Assembly (NCBI RefSeq): GCF_963924245.1
Contig: NW_026961422.1
Span: forward strand, 1,860,001-1,924,000
Reading direction: 5' to 3'
DNA from: Chroicocephalus ridibundus
Lineage: Eukaryota > Chordata > Aves > Charadriiformes > Laridae
DNA: 64,000 nucleotides
The notes under the pieces are model-generated. The model was not told the DNA's origin and ran no database searches. It was given only the letters and a program-made list of their open reading frames with translations. Numbering within the stretch: position 1 is the stretch's first letter; every line of letters starts with the position of its first letter. Both the position numbers and the translations under genes were made by a program. Of the stretch, positions 11,681 through 22,849 are shown in pieces.

Positions 11681-12181
11681 CTGCAGCTCTGAAGAGAATG
11701 TTAGCAAAGAGGTAATCGGGACAGTGCAAACAGTACTCAAAGACAGGGAGAGCAAGCTCTCTCTTGGCATTTTGGATGTGGGACATACAGCGAGATGTTT
11801 GCTGCTTTTACATTTGGCTGTTGGGAGATTTACAGCACAAAGATATCTAGTTGATTTGAAGCAGTTCCGAGAAAGTCTAAACATAATCCTCACTTTTCCC
11901 TCCTGGCACTTTCCCTGTAGGAGATACCGCAAGACGTTTCTGTATATTGGGCACAGCGCTCTGCAGGGTGTTAGCAGAGAGTTTCCCGGGACAGTGAAAC
12001 CCTATATCAGAGACACTGAGAAGAAGCCCCAATGTTCCCTCCAGGCACTTTCAGTGTGGGTGCCTTCTCCACGTGGTTCCTGGTTTCACTGCAGCTCTGA
12101 AGAGAATGTTAGCAAAGAGGTAATCGGGACAGTGCAAACAGTACTCAAAGACAGGGAGAGCAAGCTCTACATTACTCTCTT

Positions 12182-12589
12182 GGCACTTTGGATGTGGGAC
12201 ATACAGCGAGATGTTTGCTGCTTTTACATTTGGCTGTTGGGAGATTTACAGCACAAAGATATCTAGTTGATTTGAAGCAGTTCCGAGAAAGTCTAAACAT
12301 AATCCTCACTTTTCCCTCCTGGCACTTTCCCTGTAGGAGATACCGCAAGACGTTTCTGTATATTGGGCACAGCGCTCTGCAGGGTGTTAGCAGAGAGTTT
12401 CCCGGGACAGTGAAACCCTATATCAGAGACACTGAGAAGAAGCCCCAACGTTCCTTCCAGGCACTTTCAGTGTGGGTGCCTTCTCCACGTGGTTCCTGGT
12501 TTCACTGCAGCTCTGAAGAGAATGTTAGCAAAGAGGTAATCGGGACAGTGCAAACAGTACTCAAAGACAGGGAGAGCAAGCTCTCTCTT
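12182..12589 (+). repeat. Representative 408-bp S2 unit (short C)
   Basis: Same A-B-C structure as the 416-bp unit, with A 12182-12320, B 12321-12459 and a shortened C 12460-12589 (130 bp). The 8-bp loss leaves an uninterrupted CTCTCTCTT at 12581. Because 408 is a multiple of three, runs of this variant give open frames that extend through several units and stop at the next 416-bp unit, where TAT CTA G shifts into TATCTAG with TAG in frame. These frames are not taken to be genes. Confidence 0.9.
12485..12492. other. CCACGTGG palindrome, one per S2 unit
   Basis: This 8-bp palindrome contains CACGTG, the classic E-box of bHLH-type factors. It lies in subunit C of practically every S2 unit; the exceptions I noticed are CACATG at about 23158 and 25622 and CACGGG near 26438. 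The sequence is plain to see. Any binding is inference, and no promoter is claimed. Confidence 0.5.
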
Positions 12590-14699
12590 GGCACTTTGGA
12601 TGTGGGACATACAGCGAGATGTTTGCTGCTTTTGCGTTTGGCTGTTGGGAGATTTACAGCACAAAGATATCTAGTTGATTTGAAGCAGTTCCGAGAAAGT
12701 CTAAGCATAATCCTCACTTTTCCCTCCTGGCACTTTCCCTGTAGGGGATACCGCAAGACATTTCTGTATATTGGGCACAGCGCTCTGCAGGGTGTTAGCA
12801 GAGAGTTTTCCGGGACAGTGAAACCCTATATCAGAGACACTGAGAAGAAGCCCCAATGTTCCCTCCAGCCACTTTCAGTGTGGGTGCCTTCTCCACGTGG
12901 TTCCTGGTTTCACTGCAGCTCTGAAGAGAATGTTAGCAAAGAGGTAATCGGGACAGTGCAAACAGTACTCAAAGACAGGGAGAGCAAGCTCTCTCTTGGC
13001 ACTTTGGATGTGGGACATACAGCGAGATGTTTGTTGCTTTTACATTTGGCTGTTGGGAGATTTACAGCACAAAGATATCTAGTTGATTTGAAGCAGTTCC
13101 GAGAAAGTTTAAACATAATCCTCACTTTTCCCTCCTGGCACTTTCCCTGTAGGAGATACCGCAAGACGTTTCTGTATATTGGGCACAGCGCTCTGCAGGG
13201 TGTTAGCAGAGAGTTTCCCGGGACAGTGAAACCCTATGTCAGAGACACTGAGAAGAAGCCCCAATGTTCCCTCCAGGCACTTTCAGTGTGGGTGCCTTCT
13301 CCACGTGGTTCCTGGTTTCACTGCAGCTCTGAAGAGAATGTTAGCAAAGAGGTAATCGGGACAGTGCAAACAGTACTCAAAGACAGGGAGAGCAAGCTCT
13401 CTCTTGGCACTTTGGATGTGGGACATACAGCGAGATGTTTGCTGCTTTTACATTTGGCTGTTGGGAGATTTACAGCACAAAGATATCTAGTTGATTTGAA
13501 GCAGTTCCGAGAAAGTCTAAACATAATCCTCACTTTTCCCTCCTGGCACTTTCCCTGTAGGAGATACCGCAAGATGTTTCTGTATATTGGGCACAGCGCT
13601 CTGCAGGGTGTTAGCAGAGAGTTTCCCAGGACAGTGAAACCCTATATCAGAGACACTGAGAAGAAGCCCCAATGTTCCCTCCAGGCACTTTCAGTGTGGG
13701 TGCCTTCTCCACGTGGTTTCTGGTTTCACTGCAGCTCTGAAGAGAATGTTAGCAAAGAGGTAATCGGGACAGTGCAAACAGTACTCAAAGACAGGGAGAG
13801 CAAGCTCTCTCTTGGCACTTTGGATGTGGGACATACAGCGAGATGTTTGCTGCTTTTACATTTGGCTGTTGGGAGATTTACAGCACAAAGATATCTAGTT
13901 GATTTGAAGCAGTTCCGAGAAAGTCTAAACATAATCCTCACTTTTCCCTCCTGGCACTTTCCCTGTAGGAGATACCGCAAGACGTTTCTGTATATTGGGC
14001 ACAGCGCTCTGCAGGGTGTTAGCAGAGAGTTTCCCGGGACAGTGAAACCCTATATCAGAGACACTGAGAAGAAGCCCCAACGTTCCTTCCAGGCACTTTC
14101 AGTGTGGGTGCCTTCTCCACGTGGTTCCTGGTTTCACTGCAGCTCTGAAGAGAATGTTAGCAAAGAGGTAATCGGGACAGTGCAAACAGTACTCAAAGAC
14201 AGGGAGAGCAAGCTCTACATTACTCTCTTGGCACTTTGGATGTGGGACATACAGCGAGATGTTTGCTGCTTTTGCGTTTGGCTGTTGGGAGATTTACAGC
14301 ACAAAGATATCTAGTTGATTTGAAGCAGTTCCGAGAAAGTCTAAGCATAATCCTCACTTTTCCCTCCTGGCACTTTCCCTGTAGGGGATACCGCAAGACA
14401 TTTCTGTATATTGGGCACAGCGCTGTGCAGGGTGTTAGCAGAGAGTTTCCCGGGACAGTGAAACCCTATGTCAGAGACACTGAGAAGAAGCCCCAATGTT
14501 CCCTCCAGGCACTTTCAGTGTGGGTGCCTTCTCCACGTGGTTCCTGGTTTCACTGCAGCTCTGAAGAGAATGTTAGCAAAGAGGTAATCGGGACAGTGCA
14601 AACAGTACTCAAAGACAGGGAGAGCAAGCTCTCTCTTGGCACTTTGGATGTGGGACATACAGCGAGATGTTTGCTGCTTTTGCGTTTGGCTGTTGGGAG

Positions 14700-17600
14700 A
14701 TTTACAGCACAAAGATATCTAGTTGATTTGAAGCAGTTCCGAGAAAGTCTAAACATAATCCTCACTTTTCCCTCCTGGCACTTTCCCTGTAGGAGATACC
14801 GCAAGACGTTTCTGTATATTGGGCACAGCGCTCTGCAGGGTGTTAGCAGAGAGTTTCCCGGGACAGTGAAACCCTATATCAGAGACACTGAGAAGAAGCC
14901 CCAATGTTCCCTCCAGGCACTTTCAGTGTGGGTGCCTTCTCCACGTGGTTCCTGGTTTCACTGCAGCTCTGAAGAGAATGTAAGCAAAGAGGTAATCGGG
15001 ACAGCGCAAACAGTACTCAAAGACAGGGAGAGCAAGCTCTCTCTTGGCACTTTGGATGTGGGACATACAGCGAGATGTTTGTTGCTTTTACATTTGGCTG
15101 TTGGGAGATTTACAGCACAAAGATATCTAGTTGATTTGAAGCAGTTCCGAGAAAGTCTAAACATAATCCTCACTTTTCCCTCCTGGCACTTTCCCTGTAG
15201 GAGATACCGCAAGACGTTTCTGTATATTGGGCACAGCGCTCTGCAGGGTGTTAGCAGAGAGTTTCCCGGGACAGTGAAACCCTATATCAGAGACACTGAG
15301 AAGAAGCCCCAACGTTCCTTCCAGGCACTTTCAGTGTGGGTGCCTTCTCCACGTGGTTCCTGGTTTCACTGCAGCTCTGAAGAGAATGTTAGCAAAGAGG
15401 TAATTGGGACAGCGCAAACAGTACTCAAAGACAGGGAGAGCAAGCTCTACATTACTCTCTTGGCACTTTGGATGTGGGACATACAGCGAGATGTTTGCTG
15501 CTTTTGCGTTTGGCTGTTGGGAGATTTACAGCACAAAGATATCTAGTTGATTTGAAGCAGTTCCGAGAAAGTCTAAGCATAATCCTCACTTTTCCCTCCT
15601 GGCACTTTCCCTGTAGGGGATACCGCAAGACATTTCTGTATATTGGGCACAGCGCTGTGCAGGGTGTTAGCAGAGAGTTTACCGGGACAGTGAAACCCTA
15701 TGTCAGAGACACTGAGAAGAAGCCCCAATGTTCCCTCCAGGCACTTTCAGTGTGGGTGCCTTCTCCACGTGGTTCCTGGTTTCACTGCAGCTCTGAAGAG
15801 AATGTAAGCAAAGAGGTAATCGGGACAGCGCAAACAGTACTCAAAGACAGGGAGAGCAAGCTCTCTCTTGGCACTTTGGATGTGGGACATACAGCGAGAT
15901 GTTTGCTGCTTTTACATTTGGCTGTTGGGAGATTTACAGCACAAAGATGTCTAGTTGATTTGAAGCAGTTCCGAGAAAGTCTAAACATAATCCTCACTTT
16001 TCCCTCCTGGCACTTTCCCTGTAGGAGATACCGCAAGACGTTTCTGTATATTGGGCACAGCGCTCTGCAGGGTGTTAGCAGAGAGTTTCCCAGGACAGTG
16101 AAACCCTATATCAGAGACACTGAGAAGAAGCCCCAATGTTCCCTCCAGGCACTTTCAGTGTGGGTGCCTTCTCCACGTGGTTCCTGGTTTCACTGCAGCT
16201 CTGAAGAGAATGTTAGCAAAGAGGTAATCGGGACAGTGCAAACAGTACTCAAAGACAGGGAGAGCAAGCTCTACATTACTCTCTTGGCACTTTGGATGTG
16301 GGACATACAGCGAGATGTTTGCTGCTTTTGCGTTTGGCTGTTGGGAGATTTACAGCACAAAGATATCTAGTTGATTTGAAGCAGTTCCGAGAAAGTCTAA
16401 ACATAATCCTCACTTTTCCCTCCTGGCACTTTCCCTGTAGGAGATACCGCAAGACGTTTCTGTATATTGGGCACAGCGCTCTGCAGGGTGTTAGCAGAGA
16501 GTTTCCCGGGACAGTGAAACCCTATATCAGAGACACTGAGAAGAAGCCCCAACGTTCCTTCCAGGCACTTTCAGTGTGGGTGCCTTCTCCACGTGGTTCC
16601 TGGTTTCACTGCAGCTCTGAAGAGAATGTTAGCAAAGAGGTAATCGGGACAGTGCAAACAGTACTCAAAGACAGGGAGAGCAAGCTCTCTCTTGGCACTT
16701 TGGATGTGGGACATACAGCGAGATGTTTGCTGCTTTTACATTTGGCTGTTGGGAGATTTACAGCACAAAGATATCTAGTTGATTTGAAGCAGTTCCGAGA
16801 AAGTCTAAACATAATCCTCACTTTTCCCTCCTGGCACTTTCCCTGTAGGAGATACCGCAAGACGTTTCTGTATATTGGGCACAGCGCTCTGCAGGGTGTT
16901 AGCAGAGAGTTTCCCGGGACAGTGAAACCCTATATCAGAGACACTGAGAAGAAGCCCCAATGTTCCCTCCAGGCACTTTCAGTGTGGGTGCCTTCTCCAC
17001 GTGGTTCCTGGTTTCACTGCAGCTCTGAAGAGAATGTAAGCAAAGAGGTAATCGGGACAGCGCAAACAGTACTCAAAGACAGGGAGAGCAAGCTCTCTCT
17101 TGGCACTTTGGATGTGGGACATACAGCGAGATGTTTGCTGCTTTTACATTTGGCTGTTGGGAGATTTACAGCACAAAGATATCTAGTTGATTTGAAGCAG
17201 TTCCGAGAAAGTCTAAACATAATCCTCACTTTTCCCTCCTGGCACTTTCCCTGTAGGAGATACCGCAAGACGTTTCTGTATATTGGGCACAGCGCTCTGC
17301 AGGGTGTTAGCAGAGAGTTTCCCGGGACAGTGAAACCCTATATCAGAGACACTGAGAAGAAGCCCCAACGTTCCTTCCAGGCACTTTCAGTGTGGGTGCC
17401 TTCTCCACGTGGTTCCTGGTTTCACTGCAGCTCTGAAGAGAATGTTAGCAAAGAGGTAATCGGGACAGCGCAAACAGTACTCAAAGACAGGGAGAGCAAG
17501 CTCTACATTACTCTCTTGGCACTTTGGATGTGGGACATACAGCGAGATGTTTGCTGCTTTTGCGTTTGGCTGTTGGGAGATTTACAGCACAAAGATATCT

Positions 17601-20600
17601 AGTTGATTTGAAGCAGTTCCGAGAAAGTCTAAGCATAATCCTCACTTTTCCCTCCTGGCACTTTCCCTGTAGGGGATACCGCAAGACATTTCTGTATATT
17701 GGGCACAGCGCTGTGCAGGGTGTTAGCAGAGAGTTTACCGGGACAGTGAAACCCTATGTCAGAGACACTGAGAAGAAGCCCCAATGTTCCCTCCAGGCAC
17801 TTTCAGTGTGGGTGCCTTCTCCACGTGGTTCCTGGTTTCACTGCAGCTCTGAAGAGAATGTAAGCAAAGAGGTAATCGGGACAGCGCAAACAGTACTCAA
17901 AGACAGGGAGAGCAAGCTCTCTCTTGGCACTTTGGATGTGGGACATACAGCGAGATGTTTGCTGCTTTTACATTTGGCTGTTGGGAGATTTACAGCACAA
18001 AGATGTCTAGTTGATTTGAAGCAGTTCCGAGAAAGTCTAAACATAATCCTCACTTTTCCCTCCTGGCACTTTCCCTGTAGGAGATACCGCAAGACGTTTC
18101 TGTATATTGGGCACAGCGCTCTGCAGGGTGTTAGCAGAGAGTTTCCCAGGACAGTGAAACCCTATATCAGAGACACTGAGAAGAAGCCCCAATGTTCCCT
18201 CCAGGCACTTTCAGTGTGGGTGCCTTCTCCACGTGGTTCCTGGTTTCACTGCAGCTCTGAAGAGAATGTTAGCAAAGAGGTAATCGGGACAGTGCAAACA
18301 GTACTCAAAGACAGGGAGAGCAAGCTCTACATTACTCTCTTGGCACTTTGGATGTGGGACATACAGCGAGATGTTTGCTGCTTTTGCGTTTGGCTGTTGG
18401 GAGATTTACAGCACAAAGATATCTAGTTGATTTGAAGCAGTTCCGAGAAAGTCTAAACATAATCCTCACTTTTCCCTCCTGGCACTTTCCCTGTAGGAGA
18501 TACCGCAAGACGTTTCTGTATATTGGGCACAGCGCTCTGCAGGGTGTTAGCAGAGAGTTTCCCGGGACAGTGAAACCCTATATCAGAGACACTGAGAAGA
18601 AGCCCCAACGTTCCTTCCAGGCGCTTTCAGTGTGGGTGCCTTCTCCACGTGGTTCCTGGTTTCACTGCAGCTCTGAAGAGAATGTTAGCAAAGAGGTAAT
18701 CGGGACAGTGCAAACAGTACTCAAAGACAGGGAGAGCAAGCTCTCTCTTGGCACTTTGGATGTGGGACATACAGCGAGATGTTTGCTGCTTTTACATTTG
18801 GCTGTTGGGAGATTTACAGCACAAAGATATCTAGTTGATTTGAAGCAGTTCCGAGAAAGTCTAAACATAATCCTCACTTTTCCCTCCTGGCACTTTCCCT
18901 GTAGGAGATACCGCAAGACGTTTCTGTATATTGGGCACAGCGCTCTGCAGGGTGTTAGCAGAGAGTTTCCCGGGACAGTGAAACCCTATATCAGAGACAC
19001 TGAGAAGAAGCCCCAACGTTCCCTCCAGGCACTTTCAGTGTGGGTGCCTTCTCCACGTGGTTCCTGGTTTCACTGCAGCTCTGAAGAGAATGTAAGCAAA
19101 GAGGTAATCGGGACAGCGCAAACAGTACTCAAAGACAGGGAGAGCAAGCTCTCTCTTGGCACTTTGGATGTGGGACATACAGCGAGATGTTTGTTGCTTT
19201 TACATTTGGCTGTTGGGAGATTTACAGCACAAAGATATCTAGTTGATTTGAAGCAGTTCCGAGAAAGTCTAAACATAATCCTCACTTTTCCCTCCTGGCA
19301 CTTTCCCTGTAGGAGATACCGCAAGACGTTTCTGTATATTGGGCACAGCGCTCTGCAGGGTGTTAGCAGAGAGTTTCCCGGGACAGTGAAACCCTATATC
19401 AGAGACACTGAGAAGAAGCCCCAACGTTCCTTCCAGGCACTTTCAGTGTGGGTGCCTTCTCCACGTGGTTCCTGGTTTCACTGCAGCTCTGAAGAGAATG
19501 TTAGCAAAGAGGTAATTGGGACAGCGCAAACAGTACTCAAAGACAGGGAGAGCAAGCTCTACATTACTCTCTTGGCACTTTGGATGTGGGACATACAGCG
19601 AGATGTTTGCTGCTTTTGCGTTTGGCTGTTGGGAGATTTACAGCACAAAGATATCTAGTTGATTTGAAGCAGTTCCGAGAAAGTCTAAGCATAATCCTCA
19701 CTTTTCCCTCCTGGCACTTTCCCTGTAGGGGATACCGCAAGACATTTCTGTATATTGGGCACAGCGCTGTGCAGGGTGTTAGCAGAGAGTTTACCGGGAC
19801 AGTGAAACCCTATGTCAGAGACACTGAGAAGAAGCCCCAATGTTCCCTCCAGGCACTTTCAGTGTGGGTGCCTTCTCCACGTGGTTCCTGGTTTCACTGC
19901 AGCTCTGAAGAGAATGTTAGCAAAGAGGTAATCGGGACAGCGCAAACAGTACTCAAAGACAGGGAGAGCAAGCTCTCTCTTGGCACTTTGGATGTGGGAC
20001 ATACAGCGAGATGTTTGCTGCTTTTACATTTGGCTGTTGGGAGATTTACAGCACAAAGATGTCTAGTTGATTTGAAGCAGTTCCGAGAAAGTCTAAACAT
20101 AATCCTCACTTTTCCCTCCTGGCACTTTCCCTGTAGGAGATACCGCAAGACGTTTCTGTATATTGGGCACAGCGCTCTGCAGGGTGTTAGCAGAGAGTTT
20201 CCCAGGACAGTGAAACCCTATATCAGAGACACTGAGAAGAAGCCCCAATGTTCCCTCCAGGCACTTTCAGTGTGGGTGCCTTCTCCACGTGGTTCCTGGT
20301 TTCACTGCAGCTCTGAAGAGAATGTTAGCAAAGAGGTAATCGGGACAGTGCAAACAGTACTCAAAGACAGGGAGAGCAAGCTCTACATTACTCTCTTGGC
20401 ACTTTGGATGTGGGACATACAGCGAGATGTTTGCTGCTTTTGCGTTTGGCTGTTGGGAGATTTACAGCACAAAGATATCTAGTTGATTTGAAGCAGTTCC
20501 GAGAAAGTCTAAACATAATCCTCACTTTTCCCTCCTGGCACTTTCCCTGTAGGAGATACCGCAAGACGTTTCTGTATATTGGGCACAGCGCTCTGCAGGG

Positions 20601-22430
20601 TGTTAGCAGAGAGTTTCCCGGGACAGTGAAACCCTATATCAGAGACACTGAGAAGAAGCCCCAACGTTCCTTCCAGGCGCTTTCAGTGTGGGTGCCTTCT
20701 CCACGTGGTTCCTGGTTTCACTGCAGCTCTGAAGAGAATGTTAGCAAAGAGGTAATCGGGACAGTGCAAACAGTACTCAAAGACAGGGAGAGCAAGCTCT
20801 CTCTTGGCACTTTGGATGTGGGACATACAGCGAGATGTTTGCTGCTTTTACATTTGGCTGTTGGGAGATTTACAGCACAAAGATATCTAGTTGATTTGAA
20901 GCAGTTCCGAGAAAGTCTAAACATAATCCTCACTTTTCCCTCCTGGCACTTTCCCTGTAGGAGATACCGCAAGACGTTTCTGTATATTGGGCACAGCGCT
21001 CTGCAGGGTGTTAGCAGAGAGTTTCCCGGGACAGTGAAACCCTATATCAGAGACACTGAGAAGAAGCCCCAACGTTCCCTCCAGGCACTTTCAGTGTGGG
21101 TGCCTTCTCCACGTGGTTCCTGGTTTCACTGCAGCTCTGAAGAGAATGTAAGCAAAGAGGTAATCGGGACACCGCAAACAGTACTCAAAGACAGGGAGAG
21201 CAAGCTCTCTCTTGGCACTTTGGATGTGGGACATACAGCGAGATGTTTGTTGCTTTTACATTTGGCTGTTGGGAGATTTACAGCACAAAGATATCTAGTT
21301 GATTTGAAGCAGTTCCGAGAAAGTCTAAACATAATCCTCACTTTTCCCTCCTGGCACTTTCCCTGTAGGAGATACCGCAAGACGTTTCTGTATATTGGGC
21401 ACAGCGCTCTGCAGGGTGTTAGCAGAGAGTTTCCCGGGACAGTGAAACCCTATATCAGAGACACTGAGAAGAAGCCCCAACGTTCCTTCCAGGCACTTTC
21501 AGTGTGGGTGCCTTCTCCACGTGGTTCCTGGTTTCACTGCAGCTCTGAAGAGAATGTTAGCAAAGAGGTAATTGGGACAGCGCAAACAGTACTCAAAGAC
21601 AGGGAGAGCAAGCTCTACATTACTCTCTTGGCACTTTGGATGTGGGACATACAGCGAGATGTTTGCTGCTTTTGCGTTAGGCTGTTGGGAGATTTACAGC
21701 ACAAAGATATCTAGTTGATTTGAAGCAGTTCCGAGAAAGTCTAAGCATAATCCTCACTTTTCCCTCCTGGCACTTTCCCTGTAGGGGATACCGCAAGACA
21801 TTTCTGTATATTGGGCACAGCGCTGTGCAGGGTGTTAGCAGAGAGTTTACCGGGACAGTGAAACCCTATGTCAGAGACACTGAGAAGAAGCCCCAATGTT
21901 CCCTCCAGGCACTTTCAGTGTGGGTGCCTTCTCCACGTGGTTCCTGGTTTCACTGCAGCTCTGAAGAGAATGTAAGCAAAGAGGTAATCGGGACAGCGCA
22001 AACAGTACTCAAAGACAGGGAGAGCAAGCTCTCTCTTGGCACTTTGGATGTGGGACATACAGCGAGATGTTTGCTGCTTTTACATTTGGCTGTTGGGAGA
22101 TTTACAGCACAAAGATGTCTAGTTGATTTGAAGCAGTTCCGAGAAAGTCTAAACATAATCCTCACTTTTCCCTCCTGGCACTTTCCCTGTAGGAGATACC
22201 GCAAGACGTTTCTGTATATTGGGCACAGCGCTCTGCAGGGTGTTAGCAGAGAGTTTCCCAGGACAGTGAAACCCTATATCAGAGACACTGAGAAGAAGCC
22301 CCAATGTTCCCTCCAGGCACTTTCAGTGTGGGTGCCTTCTCCACGTGGTTCCTGGTTTCACTGCAGCTCTGAAGAGAATGTTAGCAAAGAGGTAATCGGG
22401 ACAGTGCAAACAGTACTCAAAGACAGGGAG
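14700..22430 (+). repeat. S2 higher-order repeat of 2,056 bp (5 units), about 3.8 copies
   Basis: Unit lengths cycle 408, 408, 416, 408, 416, which totals 2,056 bp. A private variant, TTTACCGGG instead of TTTCCCGGG, occurs at 15681, 17737, 19793 and 21849, exactly 2,056 bp apart. The variant AAAGATGTCTAG recurs at the same spacing. GGCGCTTTCAG occurs at 18621 and 20677 but not one period earlier, so those two copies share a later change or exchange. The pattern fails near 22436, where a 416-bp unit is expected and a 408-bp unit is found. The left limit is approximate because the unit at 14236 already carries different variants. Confidence 0.88.
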
Positions 22431-22849
22431 AGCAAGCTCTCTCTTGGCACTTTGGATGTGGGACATACAGCGAGATGTTTGCTGCTTTTACATTTGGCTG
22501 TTGGGAGATTTACAGCACAAAGATGTCTAGTTGATTTGAAGCAGTTCCGAGAAAGTCTAAACATAATCCTCACTTTTCCCTCCTGGCACTTTCCCTGTAG
22601 GAGATACCGCAAGATGTTTCTGTATATTGGGCACAGCTCTCTGCAGGGTGTTAGCAGAGAGTTTCCCAGGACAGTGAAACCCTATATCAGAGACACTGAG
22701 AAGAAGCCCCAATGTTCCCTCCAGGCACTTTCAGTGTGGGTGCCTTCTCCACGTGGTTCCTGGTTTCACTGCAGCTCTGAAGAGAATGTTAGCAAAGAGG
22801 TAATCGGGACAGTGCAAACAGTACTCAAAGACAGGGAGAGCAAGCTCTC

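Noticed and set aside
10914..12266. Open frame spanning the S1/S2 junction, a possible fusion protein
   Set aside because: It joins two non-coding satellites by chance at 11660. Nothing in it resembles a known domain.
12355..12370. TGTATATTGGG in S2 subunit B as a TATA-type promoter
   Set aside because: A single A/T-rich hexamer with no initiator or other supporting elements. It is as expected by chance in a 416-bp unit.
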